Assembly (NCBI GenBank): GCA_030834835.1 | Contig: JAUQXD010000268.1 | Location: 1 to 19,296, forward strand | Source: Thermoflexales bacterium | GTDB taxonomy: Bacteria > Chloroflexota > Anaerolineae > Fen-1058 | Reading direction: 5' to 3' | DNA: 19,296 nucleotides | In this document: one piece after another, positions 12,433 to 19,296 of the stretch | Layout of the letters: each line of letters begins with the position of its first letter | How positions within the stretch are numbered: position 1 is the stretch's first letter | Position numbers and translations under genes: made by a program | The notes under the pieces: generated by a model | Database searches by the model: none | The model's input: the letters and a program-made list of their open reading frames with translations, nothing else | What the model was told of the DNA's origin: nothing

Positions 12433-14142
12433 TCAGCCCACAGTCGTGGCCGCAGCCACTGGCAGCCACAGCCGGAAGGTGGTCCCTGCGCCGAGGGTGC
12501 TTTCAACTTCCACCGTGCCGCCGTGCGCCTCGGCGATCTCCTTCACGATCGCCAGGCCCAGGCCGGTGCCCGACGCGCTCAACTGCGCCACCTTGCCGCG
12601 ATAGAACCGCTCGAATACGTGTGGCACATCCCCTGGCACGATGCCGATCCCGGAGTCGGCGACGGCGATGCAGATTCGCCCGGCTGTGAGCGCGGTCTTG
12701 ACCCGCACCGTGCCGGACCGCGTGTATTTGATGGCATTGGCTACCAGATTGGTGATGGCCCGGCTAAGATGATCAAGCTGTGTCATCACCGGCAGCGTCT
12801 GTCCGGCCAGTTCGCCGATCAAGTCCAGACCGGCCGCCTCGGCGGCGACCTGCTGCGCCGCGACCACATGCTCGACCACCGCGTTGACATCCAGCTGCGT
12901 CAGGCCGACCTCGTGTTGATCGCGCTCCATGTGCGCCAGGTCAAGAATCTCATTGATCAGTGTGCGCAGGCGGATCGTCTGTTGCTTGAGCTGGGCGATA
13001 TAGAACTCGCGCCTCTCGGGTTTGCCATGCTCCAGTAGATCAACATACAGCGACAGGCTGGTGACCGGGGTGCGCAATTCATGCGAGACATCCGTCACGA
13101 ATTTCGATTTCAGCTGATCGAGCTGCCGCAGGAATTCATTCGCTATCGCCAGTTCGCGGGTGCGCTCGGCCACGCGTTGCTCCAGAGTCTCCACCACCTC
13201 GGCGCGCTGCAAAGCATTGGCCGCGATATCACTCAGCGCCGCCAGCAGGCGCACATCCTCATCGGTGAAAGCGGTCATTCGCCCGATCCCCAACGCGCCG
13301 ATGGTTTGATCGTGCGCGTTGAGCGGCACACAGGCGATCGCGGGCATGTCGCCCAAAAGATCCGGCTGATCGAGCGACAGTTCAGGTTCGGCGCCGTTGT
13401 TCACGTAGGGACGATTGGCACTGATGACCCGACCGATAATGCCTGCGCCGGCTGGAATATGCAGACCGATCTGGTCCGCTGAGAAGCCTTGCCCGGCAGC
13501 CACGCTGGCCGCGCCGGTGATGGGATCGAGCGTGACCAGCGTGGCGCTATCAGCCCTTAACAGGCTGGACGCCTGACGCACGATGACGGCCACAATCTCG
13601 GCGCGGGTTGAGGCGGCACGCAGCGCAGTCGCCGTCAGCGCAATCGCGGCCAGTTCGCGTTCGCGCTGCTTGCGGTCGGTGATGTCGCGGATGTTGCACT
13701 GGATGACGCGCTGCTGATCGACCCGGTAGACGTTGCTGACAAACTCGACACTCAGATGCCGGCCATCGCTGGCTTCCAGCGGCAAATCTTCGTACCGGAT
13801 GTAGCCGGTGGTTTGCAGCTCCTGGAATGCAGCCCGGGCTGCCGCCGCGTCTTTGAAGGGGCCGATCTCCCAGAGTTGCTGGCCTAACAACTCGGCGTGC
13901 GAGTAGCCCAGCATCTTTAGCAAGAAGGGATTGACATCGGTGATCTGGCCCGTGTCGCCATTGAGAATCAGGATGCCGTCCTGAGCGGTCTCAAAGAGCC
14001 GCCGGTAGCGCATTTCCGACACTTGCAGGGCGGTCGGCTCCTGCCGACGCTCGACATCGGCGGCCTCCAATTCGGCCACCCGCTGGCGCAAGGCTGCCAG
14101 ATCGGCCATCAACTGATCTTGGGATAGTGTGGTATTAGTCAT
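12433..14142 (-). CDS. PAS-GAF sensor histidine kinase (orphan, soluble)
   Basis: 569 residues without membrane helices. The order is coiled coil (8-35), PAS (41-155), GAF (about 165-312, with GAGIIGRVISANRPYVNN and IGALGIGR), coiled coil (315-345), and HisKA with phosphoacceptor His354 in DVSHELRTP. The HATPase domain has N-box NLVANAIKYT (465-474), G1 VADSGIGI (494-501), F-box VFERFYRG and G2 GTGLGLAIVKEI (525-536). All kinase boxes are canonical. PAS and GAF probably sense a soluble ligand, redox or light; no chromophore Cys is evident. The ATG at 14142 matches the start of its paralogue better than an in-frame ATG at 14208, which lies inside a hairpin. A repeated promoter cassette overlapping the sigma stop (14396-14463) drives it through a leader of about 240 nt. 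Confidence 0.93.
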   Translation of the reverse strand: MTNTTLSQDQLMADLAALRQRVAELEAADVERRQEPTALQVSEMRYRRLFETAQDGILILNGDTGQITDVNPFLLKMLGYSHAELLGQQLWEIGPFKDAAAARAAFQELQTTGYIRYEDLPLEASDGRHLSVEFVSNVYRVDQQRVIQCNIRDITDRKQRERELAAIALTATALRAASTRAEIVAVIVRQASSLLRADSATLVTLDPITGAASVAAGQGFSADQIGLHIPAGAGIIGRVISANRPYVNNGAEPELSLDQPDLLGDMPAIACVPLNAHDQTIGALGIGRMTAFTDEDVRLLAALSDIAANALQRAEVVETLEQRVAERTRELAIANEFLRQLDQLKSKFVTDVSHELRTPVTSLSLYVDLLEHGKPERREFYIAQLKQQTIRLRTLINEILDLAHMERDQHEVGLTQLDVNAVVEHVVAAQQVAAEAAGLDLIGELAGQTLPVMTQLDHLSRAITNLVANAIKYTRSGTVRVKTALTAGRICIAVADSGIGIVPGDVPHVFERFYRGKVAQLSASGTGLGLAIVKEIAEAHGGTVEVESTLGAGTTFRLWLPVAAATTVG

Positions 14143-14196
14143 CGGTTTGCGGCTTTCACCAGGAATTTCAGGCCAGCGACGAACGACACACAACGA

Positions 14197-14229
14197 GGCT
14201 GAAAGCACATCTGTGGCGTGCTTTCAGCC
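14197..14229 (-). promoter_or_regulatory. Perfect 12-bp stem-loop in the leader of the PAS-GAF kinase
   Basis: GGCTGAAAGCAC/GTGCTTTCAGCC with a 9-base loop, about 55 nt upstream of the kinase ATG. On the minus strand it is followed by CTCGTTGTG, not a U run, so it is a poor intrinsic terminator. It could be the 3' end structure of the sigma transcript or a leader element for the kinase operon. A second small hairpin (CGGCGG-CTG-CCGCCG) lies about 60 bp upstream, in the remainder of this 250-bp gap. Confidence 0.55.
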
Positions 14230-14395
14230 ATCGGTCGGTGTTTCTAGCCAGTCAAGCTTCTCGCCAGTAGAGTAGTCGGCGGCTGCCGCCGTAGCGGGCA
14301 CCGTGTCAGGCGGCTTGCACATCGCCGCTGTGACACCGGCCGGAATGTCAACACCAACCCATCGTCCCCCGATCGTGCGTGACATTCTGGTTAAC

Positions 14396-14463
14396 ATCTT
14401 AGTCGCTTTACACGGCGGTGGCTGTCAGTGTGAGTCTGATTCCGTTGTCAGTGTTTAGACTAC
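14396..14463 (-). promoter_or_regulatory. Repeated promoter/operator cassette, copy 5 (short form, 68 bp), overlapping the sigma stop codon
   Basis: Minus-strand order: GTAGTCTAAACACTGACAAC, second box CTGACA (14423-14428) 23 bp on, 21 bp, then TAAGAT (14396-14401), with TAAAGCG before the hexamer. The TAG inside its first GTAGTC is the stop codon of the sigma factor gene. It points at the two-kinase operon. Confidence 0.7.
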
Positions 14464-15554
14464 ACGACCAACGGCTGCCGCTGTTGACGAACCTCGGGCG
14501 ACGTCCGCAGACGCGCAAACGCGTCGCGCTCGATCTGCCGTACGCGCTCGCGGCTCAGGCTCAATTTTCGGGCGATGCTTTCCAGGGTGTGCGGTCGATT
14601 ATTATTCAGGCCATACCGCATCCGCACAATCAGCGCGAGGCGCGCCGGCAATTTCTCCAGCGCGCGCTCCAGCGAGGTGCGCAGTAAGCGCCGCGCGACC
14701 AGCTCGTCCACGGGCGTGATCTGGGTATCCTCCATCTGTTCCAGCGCCGATTCATCGTCATCGTCGCTCAGCGTATCGTCGAGTGAGACGACGGGCGCGG
14801 CCAGCGTCCGTAACGACCGAATATCGTCCGGTGGGATCGCCAGTTGCCGGGCGAGTTCCGCGTCGTTGGGCGCACGGCCTAATGACTGCTCCAGCGTTTG
14901 CGAGACCTGATGCAGCCGGTGCAATCGATCATGCAAATAAGCGGGCAGTCGAATGGTCCGGCCTTGATTCGCCACCGCGCGATTGATCCCTTGCCGCACC
15001 CACCAGGTCGCATAGGTCGAGAGGCGCAGACCGCGCGCCGGCTCAAACCGATCGATTGCGCGCAGCAAGCCGAGGTTGCCTTCCTGGATCAAGTCCATGA
15101 GCGGCAGGCCCAGATCCTGATAGCGCTTGGCGATGCTGATGACCAGGCGTGCGTTCGAGCGCACCAACTCGTCACGCGCCGTCAGCGCCTGAGCGATGTC
15201 ACGCCGCAACCGGCGCCGGGTGGTGTCGTTTAGCGATCCGCGGGTGCGCGCCAGTTTCTTCGCCGCACTGCGGCCACGCGCCACTGCCTGTGTTAAAGCC
15301 TGTTCTTGTGCAATGGTTAATAATTGATGCCGGGCCGATTCCTGAAAGTACTGCACCACCACATCGAACCCGCCCTCGTCGGGGACCTCGTCCGGCTCCA
15401 GGTCAGCATCGAGCACGTCGAATTCATCGTCGTGCGCGCTGCGCGCGCCGTGATCCAGCGACTCGATTTCATCGGTCAACCCCACGTCATCCGATTGAGC
15501 GGATTCCAGCTCGTCGTCGTCCGACTCATCCAACCAGGTTGTATCCAGCTTCAT
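14460..15554 (-). CDS. RpoD-like group 2 RNA polymerase sigma factor
   Basis: 364 residues. There is a very acidic N-terminus (1-60) in place of region 1.1. Region 1.2 follows from about 64 ([17 protein letters not shown]), then region 2 at 130-200 ([56 protein letters not shown]). Region 3 lies at 203-285, and region 4 ends in the helix-turn-helix [20 protein letters not shown] (323-342). Regions 2.4 and 4.2 are close to the housekeeping type, so it should read promoters near TTGACA/TATAAT. The length and the missing region 1.1 place it in group 2, the non-essential stress or stationary-phase sigmas. The ATG at 15554 has AAAGAGG about 8 bases upstream. A MITE-like palindrome sits just before that ribosome site. 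It probably shares a transcript with the 65-residue protein upstream. Confidence 0.94.
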   Translation of the reverse strand: MKLDTTWLDESDDDELESAQSDDVGLTDEIESLDHGARSAHDDEFDVLDADLEPDEVPDEGGFDVVVQYFQESARHQLLTIAQEQALTQAVARGRSAAKKLARTRGSLNDTTRRRLRRDIAQALTARDELVRSNARLVISIAKRYQDLGLPLMDLIQEGNLGLLRAIDRFEPARGLRLSTYATWWVRQGINRAVANQGRTIRLPAYLHDRLHRLHQVSQTLEQSLGRAPNDAELARQLAIPPDDIRSLRTLAAPVVSLDDTLSDDDDESALEQMEDTQITPVDELVARRLLRTSLERALEKLPARLALIVRMRYGLNNNRPHTLESIARKLSLSRERVRQIERDAFARLRTSPEVRQQRQPLVV

Positions 15555-15566
15555 ATGGGCCTCTTT

Positions 15567-15642
15567 GGTTACTACTCAGCCGTCATTGCGAGGAGCGCTG
15601 TTCGCAAAAACGCTCGCAATGACGGCGGGCTGAGTAGTAACC
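15567..15642 (-). repeat. MITE-like palindrome in the leader of the sigma factor gene
   Basis: The inner unit 15581-15624 has the same 12-bp ends (CGTCATTGCGAG/CTCGCAATGACG) as the element between groES and groEL, with a shorter, different centre. Around it is a further perfect 15-bp inverted pair, GGTTACTACTCAGCC/GGCTGAGTAGTAACC, unique to this copy. The whole is a 76-bp near-perfect palindrome ending only a few bases from the sigma ribosome site. In RNA it would form a very stable hairpin in the sigma 5' leader. Confidence 0.85.
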
Positions 15643-15663
15643 CCCTTTGAGAATTGCAATCGG

Positions 15664-15861
15664 CTACCGCCCCTGCGCCGGACCGAGCGTTGTCTTCGCG
15701 ATCGGTTCACGGCCCGCCGCACCGGATTGAACGCGCAGCAGGTGTGTCATTCGAGCTGCCTCGGCATTCAGCCGAAGTTCATCATCGATGAACTGAATGT
15801 CATCACTCCGTTCGGATTCCAGGATGGCTTGCCAGATGTAGTCAATTGCAACTGTATTCAT
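15664..15861 (-). CDS. Small acidic-to-basic hypothetical protein (65 aa) upstream of the sigma factor
   Basis: MNTVAIDYIWQAILESERSD, then DIQFIDDELRLNAEAARMTH and a short tail ending GPAQGR. I do not recognise a family. It has no membrane helix or signal; the middle is predicted helical and acidic. The ATG at 15861 has AGGAG 8 bases upstream and is preferred over an in-frame start at 15912, which is only about 12 bp from the -10 hexamer. The cassette at 15924-15991 puts a transcript start near 15917 and a leader of about 55 nt. The sigma gene follows 109 bp downstream with only the palindrome between. The size and position would suit a sigma regulator, but nothing in the sequence proves that. 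Confidence 0.7.
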   Translation of the reverse strand: MNTVAIDYIWQAILESERSDDIQFIDDELRLNAEAARMTHLLRVQSGAAGREPIAKTTLGPAQGR

Positions 15862-15923
15862 GTCGCAGCTCCTCAGATGTCTGGCATAGCGCCAGCCCGA
15901 ATCGGCGCCCACTCAATGTCATC

Positions 15924-15991
15924 ATCATAAGCGTTTCACCGGCCGCTGGCTGTCAGCGTGAGGCTGATCGCGTTGTCGGTGTTTGGACTAC
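15924..15991 (-). promoter_or_regulatory. Repeated promoter/operator cassette, copy 6 (short form, 68 bp)
   Basis: Minus-strand order: GTAGTCCAAACACCGACAAC, second box CTGACA (15951-15956) 23 bp on, 21 bp, then TATGAT (15924-15929), with TGAAACG before the hexamer. The dyad TCAGC-GTGAG-GCTGA lies in the middle. It points at the 65-residue gene and the sigma factor behind it, and follows the stop of the 63-residue gene by about 60 bp. Confidence 0.7.
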
Positions 15992-16054
15992 ACCGCCAGT
16001 GGCAATCGTTGCTGCGAACCTCGAACGACGTGATGGCCGGTTCGGTCCGGGGCG

Positions 16055-16246
16055 TCAGGCGTTGCCCCCAATGTGATTGGCCTGCTGCCGTGCCTGTTGG
16101 TCCATCGCGCGGCGGGTCGCTATGGGCAACGCTTTCCATTCGTCCGGCGTAAGGACGTGCCCGAACTTTGCCAGGAAAATCCGCTTGAGGTTTTGATCGA
16201 TTAGGTGTGCCAGGCGTGCGTGCCCTTGCATCTCGGGTGGTGTCAT
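16055..16246 (-). CDS. Small hypothetical protein (63 aa)
   Basis: MTPPEMQGHARLAHLIDQNL, then KRIFLAKFGHVLTPDEWKAL and an Arg/Gln-rich helix to the end. I do not recognise a family. It looks like a soluble all-helical protein with a TPDEW helix-start motif. The ATG at 16246 has GAAGGA 7-8 bases upstream and lies 22 bp after the stop of the 245-residue gene, so the two are likely co-translated. It is the last gene before the cassette at 15924-15991; no clear terminator hairpin follows it. Confidence 0.7.
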   Translation of the reverse strand: MTPPEMQGHARLAHLIDQNLKRIFLAKFGHVLTPDEWKALPIATRRAMDQQARQQANHIGGNA

Positions 16247-16268
16247 CGGTTGTCCTTCGCCAGACCAC

Positions 16269-17006
16269 TCAACTCAGCCCGGCCAGTTGTTTGAAGCCCG
16301 CCACATCATCGGCATACATCAGATCGAGCAGGCTCAATTCTCGCTGTGCAATCGTCGCCACAAAATTCTTCGCGTCCTTCATTTGCCTGAAGGCCCCGTA
16401 CCCGCGCTCCAGAAAATCGTAGATCTCCACCCAACCGGCGGTCTGGGCGGGAACCTTCACCATCTTCATGGCGACGCCCACGATCAGCAACCGCGCCCCC
16501 TCACTCACTTGCCTCAAAATGCTCTGGGTCAGATCGATCTGATGGACCCGCTCGGCGTGATTGTCACAGATGCGATAGGCTTCGGCATACAACTCAGCCG
16601 TAACGGCGTCCGTCACGCCGAGCTGATCGACCAGCACCTGCAGCAAGTCACCATCCAGCGCGGTTGTCAGGCTGTTCAGTTCGACGGTCCGGGTGAGCAG
16701 CTGGATCGTGGCCGCGGGCAGCACGCGCGACAGGAATTTGTGGATGCGTTCCAGGTCATGATCGCGCTGGCTGAAATCGCGCGGGGCGTAGATGTCGCTC
16801 AGAAAGAACTCACAGGCCGGGCGGTCCTGCGGATTGGCGAGCAGGTCGGCGTAGGTGTGCGCCAGCCGATCGGCTTGCCATGCCCGCAACATCGCCAGCT
16901 GCGCGGGTAAGCCACCCGCGACAGTCGGTTGATGCTTGAGCTCATCGCTATGTTGCAGCTCGCTCAGCAACTGCACCGCGTTAGGGGATCCGGGCGCGTC
17001 GGTCAT
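16269..17006 (-). CDS. Conserved protein of unknown function with FFLSDIYxxRDFSxRD motif
   Basis: 245 residues, soluble and mostly helical. The strongest landmark is EFFLSDIYAPRDFSQRDHDL (residues about 65-84), which I recall from a family of bacterial hypothetical proteins. Further blocks are LERIHKFLSRVLPAATIQLL, LTQSILRQVSEGARLLIVGV and FLERGYGAFRQMKDAKNFVA. No catalytic motif is evident and I assign no function. The ATG at 17006 has AGGTGA about 7 bases upstream. It lies 62 bp after the permease pair and 22 bp before the 63-residue gene, consistent with one operon. Confidence 0.8.
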   Translation of the reverse strand: MTDAPGSPNAVQLLSELQHSDELKHQPTVAGGLPAQLAMLRAWQADRLAHTYADLLANPQDRPACEFFLSDIYAPRDFSQRDHDLERIHKFLSRVLPAATIQLLTRTVELNSLTTALDGDLLQVLVDQLGVTDAVTAELYAEAYRICDNHAERVHQIDLTQSILRQVSEGARLLIVGVAMKMVKVPAQTAGWVEIYDFLERGYGAFRQMKDAKNFVATIAQRELSLLDLMYADDVAGFKQLAGLS

Positions 17007-17068
17007 ACGCGTTCACCTGCCTCGATGAGAATTTGCGCTAACTTTTGAATGACTTATAGGGATGCGCG

Positions 17069-18286
17069 TCACCGGGTCGCCGCCGCGGCTTCGGCCAGCC
17101 GTTGCTCTTCCTCCCCGGCCTGATCGATCAACTGCGTCAACCGCTCAACCAGATTGTTCAGCTCCGGGGCTGGCTCAGTCTGCCCGGCTAATCGCGCGTG
17201 AACAGCCGTGAGGCGTTCGCGCAGGACACCGATCGGTTGCGCGAGATCGATCGGGTGCGCGGCTGGCGTCGCCATCGATCGCGTCGTCGCCCGAATGCTT
17301 TGCCCGGCGAAAATCTGAATGGCGGCCGCGATCGGCGGCGCGACCAGAATGCCGATTAAGCCATATTCATCGGCCAGCACCAGCAGCACGATCACGGCCA
17401 GCAGCGAACTGAACCGCGCCCGCTTGAACAGCCGCGGCTCGACGACATATTCCAGAAAGGCCAGCACCCCGATCGTGAGTGCGGCGGCCAGCAGACCCAG
17501 CATCGGGCTGATCGCCAGCCCCACCAACATAGCCGGGATGACGGCCAACAGCACTCCCACCCACGGAATCAGCCAGCCGATGGCGCCGATCAACGCCAGG
17601 GCGACGGGATACTGTAAACCCAACACCTGATAACCAAGGCCCAGCATGAGGATGGCTAACACCGTCTGGACCACCTGACTGCGCAAGTACGCGCCAAAGC
17701 CGGTCTCGATGTTCTGCCAGACGTCACGCGCCCGCGTCCGCGCCTGAACGGGCAGCAACGACAACCACAAGCGCTTAAAGTGCTCCTGATCGACGCTCCA
17801 GTACATGCTCAGTACCAGCACAATCAGCAGCTGGCCGAGCAGGTCAAACGAGCCCATCGTCAGCCCCAGCACGGCCTGCAAGACCGCGCCGCCCTGCGGG
17901 CCTGTAATCGCTTTAGAGACATCGCTGGCAGCTGGCAGCTGTTTGACCAGCAGCTGTTGCAGCGAACTGCCAGACGGCCATTGGGCTTTGATTTGCTCGT
18001 AGCCGTTAGCGAGATCTTTGGTCAGTTGTTGAAGATTCGCAAACAACGGCCCGCTCAGGATCAGCACCAGCGCGATGAGGCCGCCGACACACAACGCATA
18101 CGCGAACAGCAAGGCCAGGCCGCGCGGCACGCGGCCCACGGCAAACCGATCGACCAGTGGCCGCACGGCGGCCGCCACTGACAGCGACAGTCCAAACAAC
18201 ACCACTGCGACACGCGACTCCCAGAACACAATCGCCGTGGTGAGCGTCGCCAATATGATGAGAGTGAACCACGCCACACGCCTCAT
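17069..18286 (-). CDS. AI-2E family transporter (permease) 2
   Basis: 405 residues, a polytopic membrane protein. It has an N-terminal helix pair, a soluble-looking loop with coiled helix (QQLTKDLANGYEQIKAQWP), then helices including GSFDLLGQLLIVLVLSMYWS, and the family's hallmark block PVALALIGAIGWLIPWVGVL. A helix block ending LGLLAAALTIGVLAFLEYVV and the conserved VEPRLFKRA follow. The last 80 residues are hydrophilic and helical (ERLTQLIDQAGEEEQRL), an extension beyond the usual core. The family includes TqsA, which exports autoinducer-2, and sodium/proton antiporters, so the substrate is open. The ATG at 18286 overlaps the stop of the preceding permease gene by 4 bp, so they are translationally coupled and may form a heteromer. 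Confidence 0.88.
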   Translation of the reverse strand: MRRVAWFTLIILATLTTAIVFWESRVAVVLFGLSLSVAAAVRPLVDRFAVGRVPRGLALLFAYALCVGGLIALVLILSGPLFANLQQLTKDLANGYEQIKAQWPSGSSLQQLLVKQLPAASDVSKAITGPQGGAVLQAVLGLTMGSFDLLGQLLIVLVLSMYWSVDQEHFKRLWLSLLPVQARTRARDVWQNIETGFGAYLRSQVVQTVLAILMLGLGYQVLGLQYPVALALIGAIGWLIPWVGVLLAVIPAMLVGLAISPMLGLLAAALTIGVLAFLEYVVEPRLFKRARFSSLLAVIVLLVLADEYGLIGILVAPPIAAAIQIFAGQSIRATTRSMATPAAHPIDLAQPIGVLRERLTAVHARLAGQTEPAPELNNLVERLTQLIDQAGEEEQRLAEAAAATR

Positions 18287-19296
18287 GCTTCACCCTCCGA
18301 CGGCGCGGCCTGGGCCAGCGCCTGATCGAGTTCCATCGCAATCGCTTCGAGCGCATCCTCAATCGGATCGACTTCGGACTGAGCGCTGCCGGTCACTTTG
18401 CGCCGGGCCAGGTTGCGGATATCCACGACATACTCTTGTGCGTCGTAGCGCAGCTTGCTCAAGCGATCTCGCCCGGCGGGCGCTTCCAATCCAGACAGCT
18501 GAGGACGCAGCAGCGATCGATCGAGAATGATCTGAATGATCGCCGCTATGGGGATCGCCAACAACAGACCGGCGAAGCCAAACAACGCGCCAAACGCCAC
18601 GATGGCTAACAGCGTAACCATCGGGTTGACGCCGACCGTCTTGTGCATGACGCGCGGCGCGAGCAGGTTATTTTCCAGCAGTTGAATCAGCGCGCCCGCC
18701 GCGATGACCCACACCACCTTTGACGGGTCGTAGGCGAAGGCGACGAGCACGGCGGGGATCGCGCCCAGCGTTGGACCCAACACCGGGATCAGTTCAAACA
18801 CCCCGGCCAACAGCGCCACCGCCAGGGCGGCGGGCAGTCCGATCAACAGATACACGATCAAGTCTGCCACCCCGATCGCTACCGCCAGTATGCCCTGGCC
18901 GCGCACGTAACCACCGACGCGCGCCCCGATCTCCTGGAGCACCTCCTGCGCGCCTTCGCGTTTGTCGATGGATAGCGGCCGTAACACGGTGCGCAGCGCG
19001 CCCTCGCCTTCCAGCGTCCAATAAAAACCGATCAGCAAAATCACCGTCAGCGTAAACAGCCCGTTCAGAATGACACCCGTCGTCGTGAGCGCCTGGCCCA
19101 TCGCATCAAACGCTTCGCCTGTTGCGGGTGATGCAGCCAGCGTCAAGTTGATCTGAGCCGGCATTTGCGCGGCGATTTGCCGGATCACCAACAAGGGCGA
19201 ATTCACCAGAGCGGACTTCAAATCCCGATAGTAGTTCTCGATCTGGGGGATGGCCGCCGAGAGTTGCTCGACGATCGGGGGCACGAGCAGCACGAT
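18283..19296 (-). CDS. AI-2E family transporter (permease) 1, 5' end outside window
   Basis: 338 residues are visible; the start is beyond the right edge. It begins in the periplasmic-type loop PPIVEQLSAAIPQIENYYRD, then shows helices VILNGLFTLTVILLIGFYWT, GQGILAVAIGVADLIVYLLI and the hallmark AGVFELIPVLGPTLGAIPAV. A helix stack follows, with LLENNLLAPRVMHKTVGVNP, the family's PRVMxKxxGxxP motif. About 75 hydrophilic residues follow the last helix (LRYDAQEYVVDIRNLARRKV), as in the partner permease. It overlaps that gene by ATGA. It is a paralogue rather than a recent copy, since the two share only the family core. Confidence 0.88.
   Translation of the reverse strand: MVLLVPPIVEQLSAAIPQIENYYRDLKSALVNSPLLVIRQIAAQMPAQINLTLAASPATGEAFDAMGQALTTTGVILNGLFTLTVILLIGFYWTLEGEGALRTVLRPLSIDKREGAQEVLQEIGARVGGYVRGQGILAVAIGVADLIVYLLIGLPAALAVALLAGVFELIPVLGPTLGAIPAVLVAFAYDPSKVVWVIAAGALIQLLENNLLAPRVMHKTVGVNPMVTLLAIVAFGALFGFAGLLLAIPIAAIIQIILDRSLLRPQLSGLEAPAGRDRLSKLRYDAQEYVVDIRNLARRKVTGSAQSEVDPIEDALEAIAMELDQALAQAAPSEGEA

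Overview
The window reads as chromosomal DNA of a GC-rich bacterium, most likely a member of the Chloroflexota. The hints are the Thr-Pro-Leu-Pro spacer joining a membrane helix to a PA14-like domain, small RRM proteins next to groESL, and orphan PAS-type histidine kinases. This assignment rests on gene style only; there is no rRNA or tRNA. Every gene I can support lies on the minus strand, so transcription runs from high to low coordinates.

Layout in transcription order. At 19296-16055 there are two AI-2E-type permeases whose genes overlap by 4 bp, then a conserved protein of unknown function and a 63-residue protein. At 15991-14460 a repeated promoter-like cassette precedes a 65-residue protein and an RpoD-like group 2 sigma factor, with a MITE-like palindrome between these two genes. 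At 14463-8226 a second cassette, overlapping the sigma stop codon, leads into a PAS-GAF kinase, a PAS kinase, an RRM protein, groES, groEL, a second RRM protein and a strong terminator. At 8212-5356 lies a self-contained XamI-like restriction-modification unit with its own sigma-70 promoter. Its endonuclease is split into two overlapping reading frames, and the methyltransferase is followed by a remnant of another gene. At 5355-1 is a cluster of small stress-type genes: three CsbD-like proteins, an SpoIIAA-like STAS protein, an Lmo0937-type mini membrane protein, a CBS-domain membrane protein, an FHA/PA14 membrane protein and the start of a GlsB/YeaQ membrane protein.

The most interesting signal is not a gene. 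Six copies of a 68- or 91-bp cassette (165-255, 3973-4040, 4552-4619, 5265-5355, 14396-14463, 15924-15991) sit between genes, all in the same orientation, each pointing at a stress-type gene or operon. Each has a conserved upstream end, a pair of CTGACA-like boxes exactly 23 bp apart (four copies) or 46 bp apart (two copies), and a TATGAT-like hexamer exactly 21 bp after the second box. This looks like a shared promoter/operator defining a local stress regulon that includes two sensor kinases, a sigma factor and probably the chaperonin operon.

Spacing and motif positions were counted by hand; no database search was possible.
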